DNA from: Diadema setosum
Lineage: Eukaryota > Echinodermata > Echinoidea > Diadematoida > Diadematidae
DNA: 64,000 bases
Assembly: GCA_033980235.1 (NCBI GenBank)
Contig: CM067075.1
Coordinates: 8,338,608-8,402,607 of the forward strand
Direction: 5' to 3'
Below, one piece after another: positions 1-10,677 of the stretch. Positions within the stretch are counted from its first letter, which is position 1. Every line of letters begins with the position of its first letter. The notes under the pieces are model-generated. The model did not search any database and had not been told where the DNA came from. It saw only the letters and a list, made by a program, of their open reading frames with translations. The position numbers and the translations under genes were made by a program.

Positions 1-172
1 ATATCTACTGCAGAACTGCATACCTGGGTTGGTACGTCATTGTTATAGCCCCTTTTATCTAAGGACTAACACGCAGAAAATCTCAAAAGTGTATTGAAAA
101 TGCAAGTTTGTACAGTGGTTATATTGCTACATTATTTCCTTTCATCTTTCGAACTGTATGCTCTCATTTTAG

Positions 173-229
173 TTGCCGATCAGGATTTGTCAGAGCGGGG
201 ACAAGGCGATGTCTACGGCAGAACCTTGG
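173..229 (+). CDS. Exon alpha, copy 1 (19 codons, phase 1-1)
   Basis: The exon is 57 nt, preceded by the pyrimidine-rich acceptor ctctcattttag and followed by gtatgc. In phase 1 it reads VADQDLSERGQGDVYGRTL, then contributes a G to the next codon. Three further copies (2982, 5888, 13659) have exactly the same length and no stop, although they differ at several residues. The donor is followed within about 10 nt by a TTC-rich and then TG-rich tract. The function is unknown. Confidence 0.6.
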
Positions 230-1008
230 GTATGCCACTCTTCTTCTCATTCTTCTTCCATTCTTCTTAAACTTCAACTTCTTCTTCTTCTTTGTGTATG
301 TTTGTCTGTGTGTGTGTGTATGTATGTTAATCACTTGCTGTTATACTGCAAATACACGTAGAATCGCCAGACTATGGATACTTCCATTGACATGGACGCT
401 TCAATTCTCTCTCATTTTGCATCATTTTATGACGTGTTCTTATTTCTCAAAAACGTGTACTCAGTTGATAAACTTATATTAGCCGCATCCACATTAAAAA
501 AAAAAAAAAAATCCCTGTGTTTATTTTTCATTCATTTATCTATTATTGCAAACGTTTTCACGGGGACAGTTATAGCTGGATAACGATCGCGGTCCAATGT
601 CGAGATTTTTTGGGAGCATTCACACGGGCAGATTAATATCCCGGTAATATCTTCTTGCGGGTCACAGTGGTGTTGTGCGCACAACGTTTGTTGTTGTTGT
701 TGTTTTTGTGCGCAAATTGTGATGTATGCTTTGAATGATGGGATATAAAATCTCGACAATATTATTTTTGTCAAGGGTTAGTGCTTAGACGACCACCGCG
801 GAAGCATTATGGGGGTAATTCAGAAATGAACGAAGATTTTTTTTTTCTTGGGGAGGGGGGATTTGCATCGCAATACTGATCGCGATAATTGGTGTCACTT
901 TTGTGGCCACACGAACAAAATCTCGAGATTTGTATCTCGCTAATTCGCGCATGTGTGTATCCCACTAATATGATTGGGAATCATTCTACTATTTCTATAA
1001 CCTGACTT

Positions 1009-1044
1009 TGTTGTTGCTGTTGTTGTTGTTGTTTTGTTATTATT

Positions 1045-1077
<33 letters not shown>
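1009..1077. repeat. (TTG)n microsatellite
   Basis: Interrupted TTG trinucleotide repeats lie immediately upstream of the exon beta acceptor at 1090. Confidence 0.9.
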
Positions 1078-1078
<1 letters not shown>

Positions 1079-1089
1079 TGACATTTCAG

Positions 1090-1194
1090 CTGTCGGCGTG
1101 AGATCGCCAATGCACAGCGGTCACAGAATGAAAGACATTTCACTTTTTTCAGTATTTGCTCGTGCGGTTCGAAATGAACCACTTAACGCTAAAG
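1090..1194 (+). CDS. Exon beta, copy 1 (35 codons, phase 1-1)
   Basis: The exon is 105 nt between acceptor gacatttcag and donor aaag|gtaata. It begins AVGVRSPMHSGHRM and ends ARAVRNEPLNAK in phase 1 with no stop. A (TTG)n repeat lies just upstream in the acceptor tract. Related copies at 3923 and 6300 are broken, one by an in-frame stop and the other by a 4-nt length change and a transposon, so only this copy looks usable. Confidence 0.5.
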
Positions 1195-1924
1195 GTAATA
1201 CTCAGTGGGAATGCTTTGATAATTCTTGATTTTTTTTTTTTTTTTTGGGGGGGGGGGTATTATGTCTCCCTTGTAGTATATCTAATGGCAGACTGCATTT
1301 TGTGTACATCGGTATTACGTTTTTCTTCCTTGCTTTAACAGTTGTAACAATTAACACGTGTCATGTTAGTCTGATGAGTATGTAATCTAATAGTTTTTAT
1401 CGAGAGCGTCACTGTAAGGATTCTTATTTGATAATCTAAATACTTTTTGACGACAGAAATCAATCTTCAAGCAGCGAATTAGATGACGTACAGTATATCA
1501 AAGAAGTTAAGGGCCCCGTTTAATCAAAAGATGAAGTCAATTTTAAATGTCCTTACCACACAGGCTGCCAGAGACTTACACTTGAAATCAGCTATATAAT
1601 CAATTTTAACTCTTCATAAAACAGGGCCCAGGTACATCAATTCCCGCTACCTTTTCTAATGACATGAAGAGAATTTGTTTGTACTTAACATCCGGGTCCC
1701 CTCTTTTTCATTATACATAAGAAGACGTTCTATAATGTTCCATATCGACTGGGGTAACAGCCGCTTACATAATTGCTTTCTTCTCCAATCTTATTTTGTA
1801 ACATAATATGAGACTTTAAAAGCATCATGGATATGGTAAGTGAATGGTTTTATATTGTAAATGAAATGAAATGAAACTGTGAGATTCTACCTTTTACATT
1901 TCGAATTTATTAACTGAATTTCAG

Positions 1925-2005
1925 CTGCCGGACTGGGATCGAATTTAAATGCCGAAGACGAAGACATGGCGTCAAAGCGATGGCATCATATGTTTGGAAA
2001 GTGGG
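1925..2005 (+). CDS. Exon delta, copy 1 (27 codons, phase 1-1)
   Basis: The exon is 81 nt between acceptor actgaatttcag and donor gtggg|gtaatt. The phase-1 reading begins AAGLGSNLNAEDEDMASKR and ends WHHMFGKW. It pairs an acidic stretch with a dibasic KR and a later Gly-Lys, which superficially resembles a secreted-peptide precursor. Copy 2 lacks the KR, so no function is assigned. Copy 2 at 4809 differs by an in-frame 6-nt indel. Confidence 0.55.
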
Positions 2006-2615
2006 GTAATTAAACTTTTTGCTTTTGCAGGTTTGAAAAAAAAAAACCCGGCTTGTTAAGTTATTTAGGTGCTCAAATGTGAAAGCGTTGATATTTTGTC
2101 TATTTCCATCTTTTAAAGCCGAGATATGTCAAACAGCAAACTTTAGAGCGAGAGATCACTTTGTATAACCGCGAGAAAGGTGTGGTCTTTCAAAAAGAAC
2201 ATGTGTGTTTTTTTATTATTATTGTTACTTTTCAATATAATATGAGTGGAATTGTTAATACATAAAGACTCTGTTATAGACTCTGCTTCTTTCTTGCGCA
2301 AGAGCTCAAGTGACCCGAACTTTGGGAACTTAAAACTCGAGAAGTTTAGCGGCTATTGTGGACATTTTGAGACATAGTAATAACAGCATTCACTGATGTC
2401 TAAAGATGATAATCGATTCCTTTTCTGGGGGTTTATCTCTTCGCAAATGTTGTACATTAATGAAGAAAGAAAAGATGATGATAAAGCGTTTGTATATCAT
2501 GATTGTAAACAGAGGTAATCCGTTATCTTCTTGCGTATCAGCCAATGACGACTGCTCCATATCATCTCATATATATTTATTGTATTTTTTTTTCAAAAAT
2601 TTAACTGCCAAACAG

Positions 2616-2665
2616 GAATAGCCAAATCCGGAGCGGGGAGCAAGGCGCAGTCTATGAAAACCCCG
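2616..2665 (+). other. Possible exon epsilon, copy 1, without a clear donor
   Basis: After the acceptor-like gccaaacag a phase-1 reading gives GIAKSGAGSKAQSMKTP. The duplicate at 5525 gives GIAFAGAGGKARSMKNL. Both stay open but neither has a convincing GT donor nearby. This may be a decayed exon; the right boundary is arbitrary. Confidence 0.25.
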
Positions 2666-2981
2666 AATACATTACTAAACTTGTTTTACGTTATATTCTG
2701 TTATACTTCAAGCAAATGTATAGACTGGTGAACTGCATGAATAAGGACGCTTTACTGCTACTTCATTCAGCATAATTTTAAGGCGTTCCATTTTCTTGCC
2801 TTCTCTATCATATCTACTGCAGAACTGCATACCTGGGTTGGTACGTCATTCTTGTAGCCCCTTTTATGTAAGGACTAACACGCAGAAAATCTCAAAAGTG
2901 TATTGAAAATGCAAGTTTGTACAGTGGTTATATTGCTACATTATTTCCTTTCATCTGTCGAACTGTATGCTCTCATTTTAG

Positions 2982-3038
2982 TTGCCGATCAGGATTTGTC
3001 AGAGCGGGGACAAGGCGATGTCTACGACAGAAGCTTGG
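2982..3038 (+). CDS. Exon alpha, copy 2 (phase 1-1)
   Basis: This 57-nt duplicate of the exon at 173 reads VADQDLSERGQGDVYDRSL in phase 1, with acceptor ctctcattttag and donor gtatgg. It differs from copy 1 by only a few substitutions. The donor is followed by a pure (TTC)n and then a (TG)n tract, longer than in copy 1. Confidence 0.6.
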
Positions 3039-3046
3039 GTATGGCA

Positions 3047-3087
3047 CTCTTCTTCTTCTTCTTCTTCTTCTTCTTCTTCTTCTTCTT

Positions 3088-3137
<50 letters not shown>
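3047..3137. repeat. (TTC)n-(TG)n compound microsatellite
   Basis: A pure TTC run is followed by a TG run starting about 10 nt after the exon alpha donor. Shorter, impure versions sit at the same place after the other alpha copies. Confidence 0.9.
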
Positions 3138-3140
<3 letters not shown>

Positions 3141-3541
3141 CACTTGCTGTTATACTGCAAATAGAATCACCAGACTTTGGATACTTCCATTGACATGGAT
3201 ACTTAAATTCTCCCTCATTTTGCGTCATTTTAGGACGTGCTCGTATTTATCAAAAACTTGCTCTCAATTGATAAACTTGATTAGGCGCATTCACACTGAT
3301 GACAAAAACGCGAGAAAACGATCGCGATCCCTATTTTGAGATTTACTTGTTATGTATTCATCTATTTATTATTGCTAGCGTTTTCCCGCGGACAGAAAGA
3401 GATGAATAACGATCGCAATCCAAATGTCAAGATTTTCTTCTTTTTTTTTTTTTTGCACGCATTCACACATGCAGAAATATCCCGCCAATTTGGAGTTCCT
3501 CTTTGGCATTGTTCTTGCTAGTGAAAGTGGTGTTGTGCGCA

Positions 3542-3542
<1 letters not shown>

Positions 3543-3598
<56 letters not shown>
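3543..3598. repeat. (TG)n microsatellite
   Basis: A long uninterrupted TG dinucleotide run followed by poly-T and poly-G. Confidence 0.9.
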
Positions 3599-3600
<2 letters not shown>

Positions 3601-3922
3601 TTTGGGGGGGGTTAGTGCGAAAATTGTGATGTGCGCTTTGAATGATGGGAAGATATATGGTCTAGCGTTTACATGGCCACAGGGGAAAGAGTTATGGGGA
3701 TAATTCAGAAATAAGCACAGGCTTTGCACAGGTTTTAGGGGTATTAAATTGCATCGCAATGCTGATCGCGATAACTGGTATGACTTTTTTTGACCACCGC
3801 ACGGACAAAACATCTCGAGATTTCGATTGCGAAACAAAATCTCGAATCTCAATAATATGATTGGGAATGATTCTACTATTTCTGTCACCTGCAATATGTA
3901 CTTGTTTTTTGTACTATTTGAG

Positions 3923-4015
3923 CTGTTGGGGTTGTATCGTCTAGGCACAGCGGTCACAGAATGACAGATATTTTACTTTATTCTCTCTTGCAGTTCAAAA
4001 TGAACAGCTAAACTA
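3923..4015 (+). pseudogene. Exon beta, copy 2 (degenerate)
   Basis: After a weak acceptor (tactatttgag) the phase-1 reading AVGVVSSRHSGHRMTD matches exon beta at 1090. It soon loses similarity and reaches a TAA in frame near 4012. No donor is present where copy 1 has one. It is a duplicated exon that has decayed. Confidence 0.45.
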
Positions 4016-4808
4016 GTTACAGACTGTAATTGCTCAATGGGAATGCTTTTATACAGTGGCACACGCTGTACATGCTGTAACGATTAAGTTATGTTAGTCT
4101 GATGCGTATGTTATCTGATTGGTATATATAATATAACATGTATATATAAGAGTTTGTTTGCAAAAACCGATAAATCCATATTTGTCAAATGGAGATATTT
4201 GCGATTAAGGGTCAAGAAAAATAAAGAGAATAATAAGAAAATTTTTGCTTCTTTTGACCATAACTTCAAAAATGTACCTTTATATGTAGTGACCAATATA
4301 TCATTTAAAAGATATTATTTTGTACTTTATGACAGAGACCGTAATTCAAAATCTTCAAAAATGGACTTATCGGTTTTTGCAAACAAACTCTTCATATATA
4401 TATATATATATCTTCTTCTTTATCGAGTGCATTATTGTAAGGATTCTTATTTGAAAATCCAAATATTTTTTGACGAAAGAGATCATCACTCGTCAAAGGT
4501 TAATGTATCAAAGAAATTCAGGTACATCAGTTCCTGCTGCCTTTTCTAATAACATGAAAATAATTTGTTTATACACGGTATGGGATGCGGGTCCCCTCTT
4601 TTTCATTATAGGAAGATGTTCTATAATATTCAAAATCCGTCGGGGTAACAGCCATTTAGATAATTGCCTCTCTTCTCCAATCTTATTGTGGAACGTATGA
4701 GACTTTAAAAGCGTAATGGATGCGGTAAGTGAATAGTTTTATATTGTAAAATTATGAAATTGTGAGGTTATTTCCTTTTACATTTCGAATTTTCTATCTA
4801 AATTTTAG

Positions 4809-4895
4809 CTGCCGGACTGGGAGCGAATCTAAATGGCGAAGAGGAGGACGTGGCGTCGAGGCAATATTTATTGAGGCACATTTTTGGAAAGTCGG
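4809..4895 (+). CDS. Exon delta, copy 2 (29 codons, phase 1-1)
   Basis: The exon is 87 nt between acceptor tctaaattttag and donor gtcgg|gtattt. The reading begins AAGLGANLNGEEEDVASR and ends RHIFGKS. Compared with copy 1 (81 nt) it has a net gain of two codons in frame and many replacements, the kind of change expected if the frame is or was coding. Confidence 0.55.
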
Positions 4896-5037
4896 GTATT
4901 TCAACTCTTTGCTTTTGCAGTTAAAAAAAAATGGATTCCTAGATTATTTAGGCGCTTAGAGGGGAATGCGCTGGTATTTCCTTTATTCCCATCTTTTAAA
5001 TCCGAGTTGCTTCTCTGATTTTATGTTTATCAAATAG

Positions 5038-5095
5038 GAATCTATGGAGCGAGAGATCGCTTTGTAGAACAGCGAGAAAGATGTGGTCTTTCATA
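5038..5095 (+). other. Possible exon zeta with in-frame stop
   Basis: After acceptor-like caaatag a phase-1 reading GIYGARDRFVEQRERCGLS ends in TAA at about 5095. The duplicate in the first module (near 2135) has a stop within the matching region. It could be an alternative terminal exon or a decayed internal exon. Support is weak. Confidence 0.2.
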
Positions 5096-5887
5096 AAAGA
5101 ACACGTGTTTTTTATTATCATTATTATTGTTACTTTTTGATATAATATGAGTGGAATTGTTAATACATAAAGACCCTGCATATAGACTCTGCTTCTTTCT
5201 TGCGCAAGATCTCAAGTGACCCAAACTCTGGGAACTTAAAACTCGAGAAGTTTAGCGGCTATTGTGGACATTGTGAGACATAGTAATAAGAGCACTCACT
5301 CATGTTTCAAGATGATGTTCGCTTCCCTTTCTTTGGGTTTATGTCTTCGCAAATTTTGTACATTAATGAAGAAAGAAAAGATGATGATAAAGCATTTGCA
5401 TATTATAAACGGAGGGTGATCCGTGATCTTATTGCGTATCAGCCGATAACGACTGTACCATATCATCTCAAATATATTTGTCGTATTTTTATTTTTTTTT
5501 TTTGAATATCTAACTGCCAAACAGGAATTGCCTTCGCAGGGGCGGGTGGAAAGGCGCGGTCTATGAAAAACCTGAGATACGTTACTTGGTTTTGATTATT
5601 TGCTGTTATACTCAAGCAAATATAGACTGGTGAATTGCATGAATAAGGTTGCGTTACTGCTGTACTTCATTTCTGCATGATTTTAAGGTGTTCTTTCTCT
5701 TTATAAGGTGTCTTTTCTTTTATATCTGTCAGAGAACTGCATTCCTGGGCATGTACGTTATTCTTCTAGCCCCTATTATGTAAGGACTTATACGCAGAAA
5801 ATCCCAAAAGGATATTGGAAATGCAAGTTTTTACATTTTTTTTTTATTATTTCCTTTCATGTTTCGAACTGTATGCTCTCATTTTAG

Positions 5888-5944
5888 TTGCCGAACAGGA
5901 CTTGTCAGAATGGGGACCAGGCGATGTCAACGACAGAACCTTGG
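5888..5944 (+). CDS. Exon alpha, copy 3 (phase 1-1)
   Basis: This is a 57-nt copy reading VAEQDLSEWGPGDVNDRTL, with acceptor ctctcattttag and donor gtatgc. It has more replacements than copies 1 and 2 but no indel or stop. A (TTC)n and TG-rich tract again follows the donor. The beta exon after it (6300) is broken by a transposon. Confidence 0.55.
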
Positions 5945-6299
5945 GTATGCCACTCTTCTTCTCATTTGTCTTTTCTTCTTCTTCTTCTTCTACTTCTACT
6001 ACTACTTCTTCTGTGTGTGTGTGTGTCTGTGCGCGTGTAAGTGTGTATGTTAATCACTTTTTGTTATGCTGCAAATAGAATGGCCAGACTATAGATACTT
6101 CCATTGACAAGGACTCGTCAATTCTCCCTCATTTTGCATCATTTTATAGGACATGTTCTTATTTCTCAAAAACTTGCACTCAATTGATAAACTTATATCA
6201 CCCCCATTCACACTAACAAAAAAGCGGGATAACGATATAGAATCTCGGGATTATTTGGTTCAGTGTTTACACGGCCACCACGGGAAACATTTAGTTGAG

Positions 6300-6370
6300 C
6301 CGTCGGCGTGGGATCATCAAGACACACTACCTCGTTACAGAATGACAGATATTTCACTTTTTAAGTATTG
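6300..6370 (+). pseudogene. Exon beta, copy 3, cut by a transposon
   Basis: The 5' part of exon beta (start of reading AVGVGSS) has a 4-nt longer spacer than copy 1, breaking frame. It is interrupted at 6371 by the nested element ending at 10674, after which ctcttgccgttcgaaatg continues the beta sequence. The exon is dead in this module. Confidence 0.55.
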
Positions 6371-6868
6371 TCCCACCTAACGCAAGGACGTTTTGTGAAC
6401 GTTCTTGAAACATTCCAAGTTCGTTATTTGGACGTTTTGTCAAAACGTTTTCAGAACGTTTTAAATACGTCGAAAACCTTTCACAAAAAGACGTTTTCAG
6501 AACGTCTTTTTGTGAAAGGTTTTCGACGTACTTAAAACGTTTCAAATGGACGTTATAAAAACGTTTTTAAACGTTTAGAAAACCAATAAAAACCTTTCGG
6601 AATTTCTAAGGACCTGCAGAAAACCTTTTGAACGTTGTGAACGTCAGTAAAACCTTTTAAGAATATTCAAAACATTCTGTGGACGTTTTGCGGACGTCAA
6701 GAAAACCTTTGAAAACCGTCTAGAACGTTCAAAAAACGTTTTAAGAACGTCTAAAAAGTCTTATGACCCTTTCTAGAATGCTCAGAGAACCTTCCATATC
6801 CGTCTAGAACGTCCAGAAAACCTTTTAAGAATGTCTTATGTTTATTTTTATAGGGTATTAAAAATATA

Positions 6869-7558
6869 TGTGACCGTGCACCTCAAAACGAACATAAAGT
6901 CGCACACACTGATTTTGCGTGAGGACTGAAAATAAGTGAAATGGTCAACCTAGCCGAACTTGATTTTTTCATATTTTCTGAAAGAGGTGCAAGTCTTCTT
7001 TTACATTATGCTAAAATTTGGTATCATAAAACGGGCAGGAAAGTGTGTTTTTTAGCAGTTTATCTCGAACATTTTTGGTAGAATAGTGTGATTAGGTGTG
7101 TCTTTAGAATCCCTTTTTCATTTCTAAACCTTGTCCACACTCTTCACTTTCAACTCTAATAACTTTTGAAAGGATATTGCTACTGCTTTGAAAGTTGGCA
7201 TTAATTATGAACAGAATGTGTTAATTAGGCATGCTTAATTTCAGTTTAATCTGATAATCCCTTCATTGTTGTTACTCTGGTGGTTTAATTCCTGCTTTTC
7301 GTCCCAATTCATCGCACAGCCAGCCCGGTTTGGTAAAGATTAAGCGCTTGAATAGACACTGTACTTCAGAGCCTCTTTTCTCAGTTTACACATTTCCTGA
7401 GTTTGTGCTTTCTTTCCAATATTTAGATAGGTTAAGAGAGTTCATTTGATTTGAGTTATACATCATTTTAAAGCTTAAAGTCTGCTCTTTCAGAATATGG
7501 TCTTAACTAAAAATTCATGTCTGGCGACTTTTTGTTTGTTTTGAGGTGCAGGGACACA
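6869..7558. mobile_element. TA-flanked MITE, copy 1 (about 690 bp)
   Basis: The inverted ends begin TGTGACC and share the block aaaac-aacaaaaagtcgc, with TA immediately outside both ends. A near full-length copy is at 21297-21981 and a partial copy at about 16362-16740. TA duplication suggests a Tc1/mariner-type mobiliser; no coding capacity is seen. Confidence 0.7.
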
Positions 7559-8469
7559 TATATAGTTATGAGATTATAGACGAAATCTGAGATTAATGTA
7601 TCCTAATCCTCATCCTTTATAATCCTACCCTAACTTATTCCTAATGTCCTACCACCTATACTACACCTTATCCCCAAGAAATTAATGAATCTGTATCACA
7701 TTCGTTTATATACCACCAAAATGTTGTGATGCATCAAGACATGGTTACTAAAATTAGGTCACACACACCCTAATTTGAATATTCATAATTAGTATGGATA
7801 TTCATAATTAAGAGACGTTGTTGCGACACGGATTGTCGACCCTACACGGATTGTCGCCTCCTGCTCGGGGCGACAATCCGTGACGGGCGTTGGCGGCACG
7901 GATTGTCGCCCGCCCTCGAAGCACATTTTGCTGGGTAATATCGTTCTGGACATAATCATTGAAATACTGATACATAACTTACATGGCTACATCCATGCAA
8001 ACATGCCATGTAAAAAGTCATGGTGAGGTTTCAAGGAAGTGTGTATGTGCGCGTGCACATGATAATTTAGTGTCCGTTTGTGCGTGTGCGTGTGTGTGTG
8101 TGTGTGATGGAAGAATGTGTTTATTTTGTCAGTTTTTTGCGTATGTGTTTTTTAGCTGCGCGTGGGGAGGGCTCCTGGTAAGCTGTTGCTGGCATAAACG
8201 TTGATATTGATTTTATCAGCAGCTTTGAATTTGATGAGTTTGTTTGGCAGATTTGTATAATTATGAATTCGGAGTGGAGCTTGCGTGCGGGCAGATGCTG
8301 CTTTTCTGCATACGGTCCATCATGTCTTATTTATCAACATTGGGAAATCGTTTCATCAGGAAGGAATGTGGTATCGGTTCGGGTGTGCGTCGGTATGTGG
8401 GAAGGGGGTTACATTTCGTTATTGCAAAAGTTTGTTACTCTGAAGGCTCATTCGTCCAAAGGCTCATTC

Positions 8470-8611
8470 GTCCGAAGGCTCATTATTCCGAAGGTTCGTT
8501 ATTCCGAATTTCATTTTTGGATCAACGAACCTCTAGGTATAGGGAATTGTGTGTTTCGGATATTAAAATGAAGCCTCGGAAAAAACGAAACTTCGGAATA
8601 ACGGAACCTTC
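8470..8611. mobile_element. Small inverted-repeat element with TTATTCCGAA motif
   Basis: Left motifs such as cgttattccgaa repeat in tandem and are matched in inverse orientation by ttcggaataacggaaccttcg at the right. It is an old MITE-like hairpin nested in the 7819-10380 element. Confidence 0.5.
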
Positions 8612-9741
8612 GTGTGTGTGTGTGTGTGTATGTATTTGGGTTGGTGAATGTGGGTGTGGGATGATTTAGGTTTTGTTTAATCAGGGGTTGGTGGGTTAGG
8701 GATTGGATTTGAAGAAGGATAGTTATAAATGGTATGACAGATGTTGGTAAGATTTAATATTTAGGATAGATATAGGCCCTAGATTTGTTTCGGATGGGGA
8801 GGGGAGGGGGTGGTCGGGTTTTTTAAGACTGATTTCATTCTAGATTCGTGTAATGTATTTGTGTGTTTTTTATGTATATGCCCTTGTAAGTAAGAAGGTG
8901 TTACATGATCCAAACCAATGTATTCAAGGAATATAGGTTTGGTAGGGCCCTCCATGTCAAAACTTTCTCGTGAAGAAATTGTTAGTAGGGTTGGTCTATA
9001 ATCGAGTTATCTATGTTGAAGTGAGATTATTTGTGGTATGAATTGACAAATGGATTTGTTTCTGTTTCGAATTGCCATTTGTAACTTTTTTTTCATGTTA
9101 CACCCAGAATGAGTCGATTTATGAATGATTTGAATGAAATCAATGAATATCAAGGAAAAAAGTGTTGATTTGGTTTATTTGCATTATGAGGATTTGTTTG
9201 AGTGTTTGTTGGTGTTTGTTTGTGTTACGTATGTATTAGCGGTGTGCAATGGCAGTTCGTTTGTGCTAAAATCAACTAACGATTGACAAATTTTTTACGA
9301 CGTGTGGAAATTATTCGCTCATGCATAAAGCATGCCAAACCTATTCTGGGACAAAGAATAGTGGTATGGACGTTCTTGTTTATAAGACTGATGGAAGAAA
9401 ATGACTGCAGTGAAAAATGAACAAAGACAAATAACATTTGGGGAGGGTACCTCCCTCGTATGTATTTTCTCTCGGTCTCTCTCTCTCTCGCCTAGCCTGC
9501 CTCACCGCTGATATTGGTTCACACACCCATACTATTTTTAGATCAACGCTGGTGTGAATTTTTTAAACACGTGCTCATACACTCTGAAGGCGTTCGTATT
9601 GTCACAGTAGCGCCGCTATATTCCACATACACACGTAAGCATACAGGCACACGTATACACACAGACAAACAAACCACTACCACTATGACCACCACACATG
9701 CACAGTTTCTACATATTGTATTATTATACTCCAAACGGTTC

Positions 9742-9939
9742 CATGACATTTGCTCCTGCGACAATTACTCCCATGATATATCTGCATGCTAAGCCAAACG
9801 TAAATTCAACCCATAAACATAACCCTAACCCTAATCCTAATTCTCACATCAAACTAAACCTAAAACTCTATCACAACCCTAACCCTAAGTCCTTAGAGAA
9901 AATAAGACCGGAGCAATTGTCGCAGGAGCAAATGTCATG
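9742..9939. mobile_element. 198-bp MITE with telomere-like interior
   Basis: The 30-bp inverted ends (catgacatttgctcctgcga at left) match at 29 of 30 positions. The interior holds short runs of CCCTAACCCTAA. It lies inside the 7819-10380 element. Confidence 0.75.
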
Positions 9940-9945
9940 TCACCA

Positions 9946-10113
9946 CTCCAAACACACACACATACACACATTTACGCACACAAACACACACAGACACACA
10001 CACACACAACAAATCATACACATCACATATCATGCAGCTCACAATACACACACACACACACACACACGCACACACAGACACCCACACACACACACACACA
10101 CACATACGCATAA
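9946..10113. repeat. (CA)n-rich microsatellite
   Basis: Interrupted CA and CACG dinucleotide repeats; frames through it give only His/Thr-rich peptides with no gene-like features. Confidence 0.85.
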
Positions 10114-10677
10114 CTTACCAGTCATACCCATCCCACCAAAGCTTAACACCGGAGGAACCACCCCGAGCCCGGGGCGACAATCTGTGTCGCAACAATTTTT
10201 TTGCCAACACGGATTGTCGCCTTCGAGGTCAAAAACTGGGAACTGCACAAGCGTCACGGATTGTCGCCAGGCGACAATCCGTGTAGGGGGCGACAATCCG
10301 TGCCGCCAGCGCCCGTCACGGATTGTCGCCCCGAGCAGGAGGCGACAATCCGTGTAGGGGCGACAATCCGTGTCGCAACAGACGTTTTTTAAACGTTCAT
10401 TAAAGACGAAGTCGACGTAGCAGACCTAATAAAAACGTTTTGTGGACGTTTACAAAGGACGAAGACATTGCAGACATAATAACAACGTTTTGTAAAGTCC
10501 ATTGACGTTTCTAAAACGTTTTCCAAAAAAAAAACCTGTGCTTTGCGGTAAATGCTAAGTCCCCAATTTGACGTTGTATGTACGATTTAAAAACGTCCAT
10601 TTTATACGAAGACGTACGGAACCTCAAAAAAAAAGTTTAGGAAACGTTCTGAAAACGTTCTGTGTTTGCTGGGGTTG

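Larger units (their letters stand above)
1..2809. repeat. Tandem module 1 of the multi-exon gene
   Basis: The sequence starting atatctactgcagaactgc at position 1 recurs at 2810 and, more diverged, at 5722. The shared order is exon alpha, microsatellites, exon beta, the caggtacatca block, exon delta and exon epsilon. The window starts inside or at the edge of the module. Confidence 0.75.
2810..5721. repeat. Tandem module 2
   Basis: This is the direct repeat of module 1 with a period of about 2.8 kb. Exons alpha and delta are intact; beta is decayed. A short inverted repeat of agagtttgtttgcaaaaaccg type lies at 4149-4180 and 4360-4392. Confidence 0.75.
5722..6370. repeat. Tandem module 3, left part
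   Basis: The third repeat of the module is split by transposons; its right part resumes at 10678 and runs to about 11190. Exon alpha copy 3 is in this left part. Confidence 0.65.
7819..10380. mobile_element. 2.56-kb element with TIRs built from CACGGATTGTCGCC repeats
   Basis: The termini TGTTGCGACACGGATTGTCG are perfect inverted repeats, continuing as about 90-bp arms at 7819-7910 and 10290-10380 made of alternately oriented CACGGATTGTCGCC motifs. The 5-bp direct repeat GACGT flanks the element (7814-7818 and 10381-10385). The interior has CA/TG-rich repeats, another MITE and no transposase. The element begins TG and ends CA. The superfamily is unknown. Confidence 0.75.
6371..10674. mobile_element. 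Non-autonomous DNA transposon rich in AACGTTTT, with nested insertions
   Basis: The ends are imperfect inverted repeats: the left reads cccacctaacgcaaggacg and the reverse complement of the right reads ccccagcaaacacagaacg. Both arms are full of AACGTTTT-like motifs. A TTG direct repeat flanks it (6368-6370 and 10675-10677), and removing the block rejoins exon beta copy 3. Inside are the 6869-7558 and 7819-10380 elements. No transposase is present. The superfamily is not assigned. Confidence 0.65.

Noticed and set aside
3000..3140. CRISPR-like array from regular short repeats
   Set aside because: It is a plain TTC/TG microsatellite without spacers, in eukaryotic DNA.
3463..3957. A 164-residue minus-strand frame
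   Set aside because: Part of it is a translated (TG)n repeat and the rest covers module sequence that is not conserved as a frame in the other modules.
9826..9893. Interstitial telomere
   Set aside because: The CCCTAA units are few and imperfect and lie inside a defined MITE, so a chromosome-end origin is not needed.
9698..10357. A 219-residue open frame on the plus strand
   Set aside because: It runs through a (CA)n microsatellite and transposon ends, giving Thr/His repeats; it matches no domain and crosses element borders.
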